DNA of 7,611 bases from contig CALCPC010000741.1 in NCBI GenBank assembly GCA_937900975.1, forward strand, positions 1 through 7,611, written 5' to 3'. A program made the position numbers and the translations under genes. Source of the stretch: an uncultured Paracoccaceae bacterium. GTDB taxonomy: Bacteria > Pseudomonadota > Alphaproteobacteria > Rhodobacterales > Rhodobacteraceae. The notes below the pieces were generated by a model, which saw only the letters and a list, made by a program, of their open reading frames with translations, was not told the DNA's origin and did not search any database. Below, in pieces: positions 1 through 6,237 of the stretch (position 1 is the stretch's first letter; each line of letters begins with the position of its first letter).

Positions 1-1079
1 TTCGGTGTCAGCCGTCCGGTTTCACCACCGGTGGTCCACAGCACCGCCAACCGCTCCTCCACCCCGTGGGAGCCGTTGGGGATCAGGCAAAAATCGTCCC
101 TGCCGCGCAGCTTCTGCTCACTTGAGAACGCACAGTGATCGGTGGCGACGACCTGCAAACTGCCGGACTGCAACCCGGCCCAAAGCCCGTCTTGATGCTC
201 TTTGCTGCGAAAGGGCGGCGACATCACACGCCGGGCAGAGTGCATCCAGTCGCCGGTGAAATAGACGCTGTCGTCCATGGTCAGATACTGGATCAACGGC
301 TCGCCATAAACGCGCATCCCCTTTTGCCGCGCCCGCCGGATCGCCTCATGCGCCTGCTCGCAGGAGACATGCACGATGTAAAGCGGCACGCCCGCGGCAT
401 CGGCGATGGTGATCGCGCGGGGCGCGGCCTCGCCCTCCAGCTCCGGCGGGCGGGAATAGGCGTGGCCCTCGGGGCCGGTAATCCCCCGTGCCAGCATATC
501 CTGCTGTAGATCCGCGATCAGATCGCCATTTTCGGCATGCACCATGGGCAGCGCGCCCAATTCCCGGCAGCGCTTGAAGGAGGCGAACATCTCGTCATCC
601 TCCACCATCAGCGCGCCCTTATAGGCGAGGAAGTGCTTGAAACTGTTCACGCCCATGTCGACGGCGGTTTTCATCTCGTCAAAGATTTGCTCGTTCCAGC
701 CGGTAATCGCCATGTGATAGCCGATGTCCGAACAGATCCGCTGCGCCGCTTTCCGTTGCCATGCGTTATTTCCATCGACGATTGAGCCAGCGGCGCCCTG
801 CAGTCAGATATCGACCAACATGGTGGTGCCGCCGGTGGCCGCGGCCCAGGTGCCCGTCTCGAAGGTCTCGGCGGCCTCGGTGCCCATAAAGGGCATCTCC
901 ATATGCGTATGCGGGTCAATGCCGCCCGGAATGACGTAGGCGCCCGTCGCGTCGATAACCTCGTCGCCCGAAAGGTCGGGGGCGATGCGCCGGATTTTCT
1001 CATCCTCGATCAGAACATCGGCGTCCCAGCTGCGGTCCGCCGTGCAGACGATCCCGCCTTTGATCACTTTGGTTGTCAT
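1..1079 (-). pseudogene. hydA: D-hydantoinase/dihydropyrimidinase with one in-frame TGA; runs off the left edge
   Basis: This enzyme family hydrolyses the cyclic amide of hydantoins or dihydropyrimidines to N-carbamoyl amino acids in the cytoplasm, using a binuclear metal centre with a carbamylated lysine. The start ATG at 1079 follows GGAG (1090-1087) with 7 nt spacing. The stop of the carbamoylase gene lies within that spacing, which suggests translational coupling. All expected metal ligands in the window are visible: PHTH (His57, His59), SFKHF (Lys148), VHAENGD (His181), YIVHVSC (His237) and ATDHC (Asp314). Their spacing matches known D-hydantoinases closely. Codon 92 (806-804) is TGA, where relatives as I recall them read Cys in VDFC. 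The frame then stays open from codon 93 to the left edge, so this is a single lesion and not a frameshift. Translation stopping there would give 91 residues lacking the catalytic lysine. The family is about 485 residues, so roughly 125 lie outside the window. A sequencing error or recoding cannot be excluded. Hydantoinase versus dihydropyrimidinase specificity is not decided by the sequence. Confidence 0.85.
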
Positions 1080-1083
1080 CGGA

Positions 1084-2331
1084 TCACTCCACGATCTCGG
1101 CCATGCTTAGGACCGCATGCAATAAAACATTGGCCCCCGCCGCGGCCCAGTCCTTGGTGATCTCTTCCGCCTCGTTGTGCGACAAACCGTCGACGCAGGG
1201 GCACATCACCATCGCCGTCGGCGCCACCCGGCTGATCGCGCAGGCATCGTGCCCCGCGCCCGAGACAATGTCCCGGTGACCAAGCCCCAGCGTCTCGGCC
1301 GCGTCGCGCACCGCGCCGACGCAGGCTGGATCGAACGTCACGGGATCGAACCCGCCGACGACCTCAAACCGAACCCGCAACCCCAAGGCGTCGCAAATTG
1401 CACGCGCCTCGGCCTCCAGCCGCGCTTCCATATCCAAAATGACCTCCAAAATGGGGGAGCGGAGGTCAGCGGTCAGAACGACCTTTTCGGGGATCACATT
1501 GCGAGAGTTGGGGTAGACGTCGATATGCCCCGCCGCCGCCACGGCGTCCGGCGCATGGTCGCGCGCAATCGCCTCTAACGCCTCAAGGATCCGCGCCATG
1601 CCAAGGCCCGCGTTCCGGCGCATCGGCATCGGGGTAGAGCCTGTGTGCGCGGCGCGGCCCTCCACCGTCACCTCGATCCAGCGCAAGCCCTGGCCGTGGG
1701 TGACGACGCCGATCTCCTTGCCCTCCGCCTCCAGGATCGGGCCCTGTTCGATGTGCAGCTCAAAAAAGGCGTGCATCTTGCGCGCGCCCACCGCCTCCTC
1801 ACCGCGCCAGCCGATCCGGTTGAGCGCGTCGCCGAAGCGCGCCCCCTCCGCATCGGTCCGGTCATAGGCCCAATCCTGGTCATGAACGCCCGCAAAAACG
1901 CCCGAGGACAACAGCGCCGGCGCGAACCGTGTGCCTTCCTCATTGGTCCAGTTGGTCACAACGATGGGATGCTTGGTCTTGATGTCCAACTCATTCAAAG
2001 TACGAATGATTTCCAATCCACCCAGCACCCCCAACACGCCGTCATAGCGCCCGCCCGTCGGCTGGGTGTCGAGATGAGAGCCGACATAGACCGGAAGCGC
2101 GTCGGCATCGGTGCCGGGGCGGGTCGCAAACATGTTTCCCATCTGGTCAAGCGCCATGGTGCAGCCCGCGTCCTCGCACCAGCGCTGCAAAAGACGCCGC
2201 GCCTTGCCATCCGCGTCGGTCAGCGCCTGACGGTTGTTGCCGCCGGCGATACCGGGGCCGATCTCGGCCATTTCTGCCAAGCTTTGCCAAAGCCGGTCCG
2301 CCGCGATGGTCAAATTGTGCCGCCCTGCCAT
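1084..2331 (-). CDS. hyuC: M20-family N-carbamoyl amino acid hydrolase / beta-ureidopropionase-type Zn-dependent hydrolase
   Basis: The protein is predicted to hydrolyse N-carbamoyl amino acids (or N-carbamoyl-beta-alanine) to the amino acid, CO2 and ammonia. This is the step after hydantoinase. Starting at ATG 2331 gives 415 residues, normal for the family. An AAGGAGG (2345-2339) lies 7 nt upstream; the in-frame GTG at 2337 would sit too close to that SD. In numbering from the ATG, the binuclear metal ligands are present: GSHLDTQP (His86), GGRYDGVLGVLGG (Asp97), TNEEGTRF (Glu131/Glu132), FELHIEQGP (His193) and GLSHNEAEE (His385). The dimerisation-domain substrate motifs AAHTGSTPM, NSRNVIP and DLRSP are also there. 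The reading frame is undamaged, unlike its upstream neighbours and the hydantoinase 4 nt downstream. Allantoate amidohydrolase is a close paralogue, but the hydantoinase and racemase context favours carbamoylase. Exact substrate and stereochemistry are inferred, and the symbol is assigned mainly from context. Confidence 0.9.
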   Translation of the reverse strand: MAGRHNLTIAADRLWQSLAEMAEIGPGIAGGNNRQALTDADGKARRLLQRWCEDAGCTMALDQMGNMFATRPGTDADALPVYVGSHLDTQPTGGRYDGVLGVLGGLEIIRTLNELDIKTKHPIVVTNWTNEEGTRFAPALLSSGVFAGVHDQDWAYDRTDAEGARFGDALNRIGWRGEEAVGARKMHAFFELHIEQGPILEAEGKEIGVVTHGQGLRWIEVTVEGRAAHTGSTPMPMRRNAGLGMARILEALEAIARDHAPDAVAAAGHIDVYPNSRNVIPEKVVLTADLRSPILEVILDMEARLEAEARAICDALGLRVRFEVVGGFDPVTFDPACVGAVRDAAETLGLGHRDIVSGAGHDACAISRVAPTAMVMCPCVDGLSHNEAEEITKDWAAAGANVLLHAVLSMAEIVE

Positions 2332-2338
2332 CCCCACC

Positions 2339-2345
2339 CCTCCTT
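2339..2345 (-). promoter_or_regulatory. Strong Shine-Dalgarno for the carbamoylase
   Basis: AAGGAGG on the minus strand lies 7 nt before ATG 2331. It decides the start over GTG 2337 and shows that the carbamoylase keeps good translation signals even though the racemase remnant just upstream is broken. Confidence 0.75.
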
Positions 2346-2720
2346 ATGCCAAAACCATCGACAGCGATGCCGTGGCAGCCCCGCCGTCGCGGAGACATGG
2401 CTTATCCCCGCGCAGCGCAGCACGTCGCCTTGCACCTTATCCGCAGCTTCGCCCGCCGCAACCGTCGCCAATACGTGCCGTGTCGGGGCGGATAGCGTCC
2501 TCAAGCACTGGGACCGAGACGGAAAGCATCGTCCCAAAGGAAAACCGCACACCGGCGCGTGCCGCAAGGCGGTAAGCCGCCCGTCCGATCCCAAGAACAG
2601 CGCATCGCAGGCCGCCGCAGCACCTTAAGGCCAGTGTCGTCGGCGCATCCGATACCACGCGCCTCTGCAATCTTTCGCGCCAAGGCCACAAGCGGCGGGA
2701 TCGCCATCGGACCATCCCTT
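2340..2720 (-). pseudogene. Hydantoin racemase (Asp/Glu racemase superfamily) remnant
   Basis: Hydantoin racemases interconvert D- and L-5-substituted hydantoins using two cysteines, and their genes commonly sit beside hydantoinase and carbamoylase genes. Family-like segments appear in order but in different minus-strand frames. One reads ALARKIAEARG then CADDTGL (about 2700-2627), resembling the CFDDTGL catalytic region. The next reads CAVLGIGRAAYR (about 2602-2567) and FSFGTMLSVSVPVLEDAI (about 2550-2490), resembling the FSVVTTLSVSVP block. A third has AAGEAADKVQ and a degraded LRCAGI near the second-cysteine region, then ATAGLP (about 2450-2370). A final GIAVDG in yet another frame recalls the family's C-terminal VIDGV. 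At least three frame changes, a missing N-terminus and a span of about 380 bp against about 720 bp for an intact gene make this a dead gene. The assignment rests on motif memory only. Sequence errors alone are unlikely to explain both the frame changes and the missing segments. Confidence 0.65.
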
Positions 2721-2769
2721 GCCCCGCGTCGGACCCAAGCGCCCGCTGCCGCCACCGCAACAGCCCAGC

Positions 2770-3140
2770 GGTCGGCAAAAACCCCCCCATCACCCGCGCC
2801 ACGCCAAAATTCGCCCCGAGCCTGACCCCCGGCTTGGTCAGCGGGGTGATGACATGCCAAAGCGTCCGCCGGCCGAATGCGCCGACATCCGCCGCAGCCT
2901 CGACCAGCAATCCGCATCATCGCGATGAAGATTGGGGCCGCGTTACACAGCGTATCGGGGTGGGCGAGGGCAAGGATCACGCGGAAATCGCTGAACAAAA
3001 GCCACTCAACAGGTTCATCGATAGCGCCCAGAAGATGAAGGGGGCGTTGCCAAGGCCGCGGCGTCCCAGAAAGCTGGCCACCACGGTCATCGCGATGGGC
3101 GCGGCCAGAAAGACCGCCAACACCGGCGGCCAGGCGGACG
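2770..3140 (-). pseudogene. ABC-transporter inner-membrane permease remnant (PotB/PotC-like)
   Basis: Three permease-like pieces lie in order on the minus strand. The first (about 3132-3070) reads as a hydrophobic helix, WPPVLAVFLAAPIAMTVVASF, like the first membrane segment. The second, in another frame (about 3007-2909), reads FSDFRVILALAH, TLCNA and then PIFIAMMRI. The third, back in the first frame (about 2908-2780), holds LVEAAADVGAFGRRTLWHVI and PLTKPG, the EAA loop that contacts the ATPase in binding-protein-dependent importers. The segments between the second and last membrane helices are missing, and at least two frame changes occur. An intact permease is about 280-300 residues; only about 120 are accounted for here. 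The intact gene probably imported the hydantoin or pyrimidine substrate of this cluster, but no substrate can be read from the remnant. The EAA-loop match is strong and the rest is weaker. Confidence 0.7.
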
Positions 3141-3704
3141 ACGCTGCGCACCCCGGCGCCGGGGATGTGTCCGCTTGGCCCGGGTGGCGGGGTGAGCGGG
3201 GGGCAACGCCCCCCGGTCGGCACCGCCTCCGCCGCGAACCTACGGCGTTTTGGCAGGCGACAGCGCCCATCCGGTCGCGGAAAAGGCCGCCCCAGCGGAT
3301 GGCGACGGCGTTTGCATCCCTTGCCCGAACGGGCTGGCGATGTCGCCCGCGGCGGGCATGCGCTCGACCCCAAACCCCGGATGCGTCTGTGCGCAGGCCG
3401 TTTCTGATGGTCTCTGGTGCCGCCTAATATGAGCCCCGCCGACCCTTGCCGTGAGTTCGCTGGCGATTGACGCATAGGCCGCGTTGAGCGCCAGGCCCGA
3501 AGGCGCGGCGGAAAGCCCGACCCCCGCCCGGGCTGCCCACGGGCGTGATCGCCGGCGACCGCATCGATTGGATCACAACCGCGCGCGGGGCCACCAATTT
3601 GACGCGTTCGCCAAACGATTTCCAGACTGCGCGGAACCGACATGCTGTGATCGGGGCGGCCGCTCTCCGTTGGCCAACGGGGTCTGTGATGTTGGCCCCA
3701 CACG
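3141..3704. other. Stretch without a supported gene; probably degenerate sequence
   Basis: No intact coding region is recognised on either strand. The long minus-strand open frame crossing this stretch (3904-2501) changes character repeatedly and is rich in Arg, Pro and Gly, as expected for chance frames in GC-rich DNA. A few short minus-strand pieces look protein-like, for example AGVGLSAAPSGLALNAAYAS (about 3520-3460) and GVERMPAAGDIASPFGQGMQ (about 3373-3314). They lie in different frames and I cannot place them in a family. They may be further remains of the transporter or of another gene of the left-hand cluster. The divergent promoters of the two loci would be expected near here, but I see no convincing -35/-10 pair. 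Confidence 0.4.
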
Positions 3705-3716
3705 ATGAAAGCCGTT

Positions 3717-3722
3717 AGGAGA
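3717..3722 (+). promoter_or_regulatory. Shine-Dalgarno-like AGGAGA before ATG 3729
   Basis: AGGAGA is followed after 6 nt by ATG 3729, which opens a frame continuous with the downstream acetyltransferase. It is a good ribosome-binding site in front of sequence that does not look like part of that protein. It may be the surviving start of a gene that was later truncated, or a chance match. Confidence 0.35.
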
Positions 3723-3728
3723 ACGCTC

Positions 3729-4034
3729 ATGACCCATGGGGTCGGCTTTGACGCGTCGCTCGGACGGGCGGGCGGCTCTCCCGGTCTCATCGCCGACCAG
3801 ATAATCATCGCGGCGTTTTTGAAACAACGCGCCGCGCGCTCGGCGCTGGTCATCGCACGTTCTGGCAAAGCCGGGCCGTCTTGTGCCAGACTTGCGCGCA
3901 TCAAGCGCTGCGCCGCAGCGACGGCGCCGTGGCCGGGATTTTATGAAAGGGCCTCTTTTGAACCTTCTTTCGCAACGCGATTTGCGCGCCCGCCCAGCCG
4001 CGCCGACGCCGCTGCGCGACGCGCTGGCGCGCTG
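3729..4034 (+). other. SD-led open frame fused in frame to the acetyltransferase; origin unknown
   Basis: From ATG 3729 the frame runs without a stop into the acetyltransferase. This would add 102 residues, beginning MTHGVGFDASLGRAGG, that have no counterpart in the usual acetyltransferase, which starts around residue 1 of the 4035 ORF. The later part is basic and Ala-rich, as expected for untranslated GC-rich DNA. In a second plus frame a 30-codon ORF starts at ATG 3943 (MKGPLLNLLSQRDLRARPAA) and ends with TGA 4033-4035, overlapping the acetyltransferase ATG as TGATG. That ORF may be the tail of a lost gene whose translation was coupled to the acetyltransferase. I do not recognise either peptide. 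Confidence 0.3.
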
Positions 4035-4868
4035 ATGCAACACCGGACAGCGCCGCGCGACGCGCTTGACACGATGCTGGATTGGGCGGCGGCAGAGGGG
4101 TGGAACCCCGGGCTTGACGACGCGGCGGCGTTTTTTGCCGCCGAGCCGGATGGTTTTTTCGTCACCCTTGACGATGCTGGACAGCCCGTGGCGGCGATTT
4201 CGGTGGTCAACCACACGCCGACCTTCGCGTTTCTTGGGCTCTACATCGTGCGCCCCAGCGATCGCGGCCGGGGCATCGGCCTGGCGCTTTGGCGACACGC
4301 CCTGGGGCATGCCGGGCCGCGCAGCATCGGGCTCGACGGGGTTGAGGCGCAACAGGACAATTATGCAGCCTCCGGGTTTCTGCGCACGGGTGGTACGACG
4401 CGCTTCGCCGGCACGGTGCCGGGCGCGCACGCGCCTGACGCGCGCCCGGCCACGGAAAGCGACGTCCCGGCGCTGATCGCGATAGAGGGGGCAGCCTCGG
4501 GCGTCGCGAAACCCCGCTACCTTGGCGCCTGGTTTGCGCCTGGCCCGCCGCGGGTGACGCTGGTGGTGGAGGCCGCGTCCAAGATCGTCGCCATGGCAAC
4601 CGTCCGCCGCTGCCGCGAGGGCGCCAAGATCGGCCCGTTCTGGGCCGAAGAGGCCGGGGTTGCAGCGCGGCTTTTCGACCATTGTGCGACGCTTTTTCCC
4701 GGCCCCGTTCTGATCGACGTGCCCGAGGCCGCGACCGGTCTTGGCGCGCTGGCCACCGCGCGCGGGCTTCTGCCGGGCTTCAAGACGGCCCGAATGGTGC
4801 GCGGCCCGGCGCCGCGCCCGACGGGCGATACGCGCTTTTTTGCCGTGACAAGCCTAGAACTTGGCTAG
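4035..4868 (+). CDS. GNAT-family N-acetyltransferase with second C-terminal acetyltransferase-like domain
   Basis: A predicted acetyl-CoA-dependent acyltransferase of 277 residues. The N-terminal GNAT domain (about residues 5-130) has the acetyl-CoA binding motif in the segment LYIVRPSDRGRGIGLALW (69-86), and DWAAAEGWNPGLDDA (16-30) is typical of the family start. The C-terminal half (about 136-277) resembles the Acetyltransf_18 domain of YitH-like proteins, with IGPFWAEE, LIDVPEAATG, KTARMVRGPAP and a closing VTSLELG. ATG 4035 is chosen because family similarity begins just after it and the length fits. It has no clear SD of its own, but it overlaps an upstream stop as TGATG, so coupled translation is possible. 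An in-frame extension to ATG 3729 has a better SD but unfamiliar sequence. The gene ends 121 nt before urc1 on the same strand and may be co-transcribed with it. The acetylated substrate is unknown. Confidence 0.85.
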   Translation: MQHRTAPRDALDTMLDWAAAEGWNPGLDDAAAFFAAEPDGFFVTLDDAGQPVAAISVVNHTPTFAFLGLYIVRPSDRGRGIGLALWRHALGHAGPRSIGLDGVEAQQDNYAASGFLRTGGTTRFAGTVPGAHAPDARPATESDVPALIAIEGAASGVAKPRYLGAWFAPGPPRVTLVVEAASKIVAMATVRRCREGAKIGPFWAEEAGVAARLFDHCATLFPGPVLIDVPEAATGLGALATARGLLPGFKTARMVRGPAPRPTGDTRFFAVTSLELG

Positions 4869-4879
4869 GATCCAGCGCC

Positions 4880-4903
4880 TTTTCCGCCGCGCTGCGGCGA
4901 AAA
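4880..4903. repeat. Near-perfect inverted repeat between the acetyltransferase and urc1
   Basis: The sequence TTTTC-C-GCCGC, loop GCT, GCGGC-G-AAAA forms a stem of ten pairs with one bulged C. The T-run is on the 5' side and the A-run on the 3' side, so on either strand the transcript lacks the U-tract after the hairpin that an intrinsic terminator needs. It could still be a processing site, an attenuating hairpin, or an operator-like palindrome. It lies 11 nt after the acetyltransferase stop. Confidence 0.45.
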
Positions 4904-4946
4904 CGCGCGAAAAGTGTTGAAACCCGCGTCCCAGACCGTTGAACGT

Positions 4947-4966
4947 GGGCGGGGTAAGCCCGTCCC
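4947..4966 (+). promoter_or_regulatory. Imperfect GC-rich hairpin in the urc1 leader
   Basis: GGGCGGGGTAAGCCCGTCCC can fold with two 3-bp GC stems separated by a two-base mismatch and a TAAG loop. It lies 23 nt before the urc1 ATG, just upstream of the AAAGGA ribosome-binding site (4980-4985). It may modulate translation or be an operator half-site pair. GC-rich DNA gives such structures by chance, so the call is weak. Confidence 0.2.
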
Positions 4967-4989
4967 ATTTGTCTGAGGCAAAGGACCCC

Positions 4990-6237
4990 ATGACCGATAT
5001 CCGACACATTGTCCTGGCGACGCACCCGCCAAGCGGCAGCCGCAAGCCAGCTGAGATCAACTGGGGCGCCCCCGGCGCTCAGGCCCGCGGGCCGGTCATC
5101 GGCGGCATGTCCGGCGGCCAGCGCAACGTGATCGGCGCGCATTCGGGGAGTTACGGCGTCTACCGCGCGCTGGCCATAGCCAGCGGCGATCTTAGCCCAG
5201 TCCACCGCCCCGACCTCGCGCTGACCCGCCCGTCGACCACCATCGGCCCCTTCCCGCAATGGGAGGGGGAGGACAAGATCGTCTCTATGGATCCTTACGG
5301 CCATATCGTGGCCGATATGTTCGCGAAGGAGTTTGCGGCCGGCGCGCCGATCCAGCCCACCATCGCGATCACCAAGGCGCGGATCATGCTGCCGGAGTTC
5401 AAAGACGCGCTGCGCGATGGCCGGCTTGTCCCCGACGGCCATATCCTGACGCCGGGGGGGGAGGCCAACGTCACCAAGATCGCGATCGAGCCTGTCTGGT
5501 ACCTCCCCGGTCTCGCCCGTCGCCTCAAGGAGAACGAGGTGTCGCTGCGCCGCGCGCTGGATGAGTACACAGGCGGCATGTTTCCAGAGCTTGTGACCCG
5601 CTCGGACCTCAAGGTGTTTCTGCCGCCCATCGGCTCGATCACGCTTTACATCTTCGGGGAGCCCCATGCGCTGTGGAGCAAGGACCACCGCGTCGCCTGC
5701 CGTGTCCATGATGAGTGCAATGGCTCTGACGTCTTTGGCAGCGACATCTGCACCTGCCGCCCGTACCTGACCCATGGGATCGAGGAATGCGTGATCGAGG
5801 CGCAGAACGGCGGCGCCGGACTGATCGTCTATAACCGCAAGGAAGGCCGCGCGCTGGGTGAAGTGACGAAGTTCCTTGTCTACAACGCCCGCAAACGCAA
5901 TCCCGCGGGCGACACCGCCGAGGCCTATTTCGAGCGTACCGAATGTGTGGCCGGCGTCCAGGACATGCGCTTTCAATCGCTGATGCCGGATGTGTTCCAT
6001 TGGCTGGGCATCACCCATATCGACCGCTTCGTTTCGATGTCGGACATGAAATACAACGCCCTGGCCGAACAAGGGATCACAGTGGGAGAGCGCGTGCCAA
6101 TCCCCGACGCGTTGCTCCCGGGCGATGCCCATGTCGAGATGGATGCCAAAAAGGCCGCCGGTTACTACACCGACCAAACCGTCTCGACGCCTGAGGATTT
6201 GAGCGCGACCAAGGGCCGCGGTCTCGATGACTACTGA
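4990..6237 (+). CDS. urc1: URC1-type GTP cyclohydrolase II-like protein (uracil catabolism)
   Basis: This protein is homologous to GTP cyclohydrolase II (RibA) but belongs to the branch found with uracil catabolism genes. The fungal homologue URC1 is required to break down uracil after its conversion to UMP. It is probably the hydrolase that opens the pyrimidine ring of the nucleotide, although its reaction is inferred. The product is 415 residues with start ATG 4990 and AAAGGA 4 nt upstream; the in-frame TTG 4939 adds unfamiliar residues. Residues 1-200 form an N-terminal region absent from stand-alone RibA, containing GGMSGGQRNVIGAHSGSYG (38-56). The RibA-like part holds the zinc triad in VHDECNGSDVFGSDICTC (Cys243, Cys254, Cys256; C-x10-C-x-C) and the catalytic-loop counterpart YNRKEGRALGEV (281-292). 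The RibA TNNPxK segment is replaced by SMSDMKYNAL (349-358), which argues against ordinary riboflavin synthesis. Its 3' end overlaps urc4 by 11 bp. Confidence 0.9.
   Translation: MTDIRHIVLATHPPSGSRKPAEINWGAPGAQARGPVIGGMSGGQRNVIGAHSGSYGVYRALAIASGDLSPVHRPDLALTRPSTTIGPFPQWEGEDKIVSMDPYGHIVADMFAKEFAAGAPIQPTIAITKARIMLPEFKDALRDGRLVPDGHILTPGGEANVTKIAIEPVWYLPGLARRLKENEVSLRRALDEYTGGMFPELVTRSDLKVFLPPIGSITLYIFGEPHALWSKDHRVACRVHDECNGSDVFGSDICTCRPYLTHGIEECVIEAQNGGAGLIVYNRKEGRALGEVTKFLVYNARKRNPAGDTAEAYFERTECVAGVQDMRFQSLMPDVFHWLGITHIDRFVSMSDMKYNALAEQGITVGERVPIPDALLPGDAHVEMDAKKAAGYYTDQTVSTPEDLSATKGRGLDDY

Noticed and set aside
766..806. Selenocysteine insertion at the hydantoinase TGA
   Set aside because: The sequence right after the TGA gives only very short stems and no clear apical GGU-type loop, and the residue is not catalytic in this family.
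1645..2628. A 327-codon plus-strand open frame antisense to the carbamoylase
   Set aside because: It has no recognisable domain and lies opposite a gene with a complete metal-ligand set.
2501..3904. A 467-codon minus-strand open frame
   Set aside because: Only scattered pieces of it match the permease and racemase remnants, and those matches switch to other frames. The rest is Arg/Pro/Gly-rich, as expected for a chance frame in GC-rich DNA.
3573..4682. A 369-codon minus-strand open frame antisense to the acetyltransferase
   Set aside because: It is highly basic and low in complexity, and it mirrors the acetyltransferase coding frame.
4880..4903. Intrinsic terminator after the acetyltransferase
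   Set aside because: The hairpin has an A-run, not a U-run, after it on both strands, so it does not fit the terminator pattern.
4917..4945. TTGAAA ... TGAACG as a promoter for urc1
   Set aside because: The -35 match is fair, but the -10 match at 17 bp spacing is poor and the region is GC-rich, so it is not supported.
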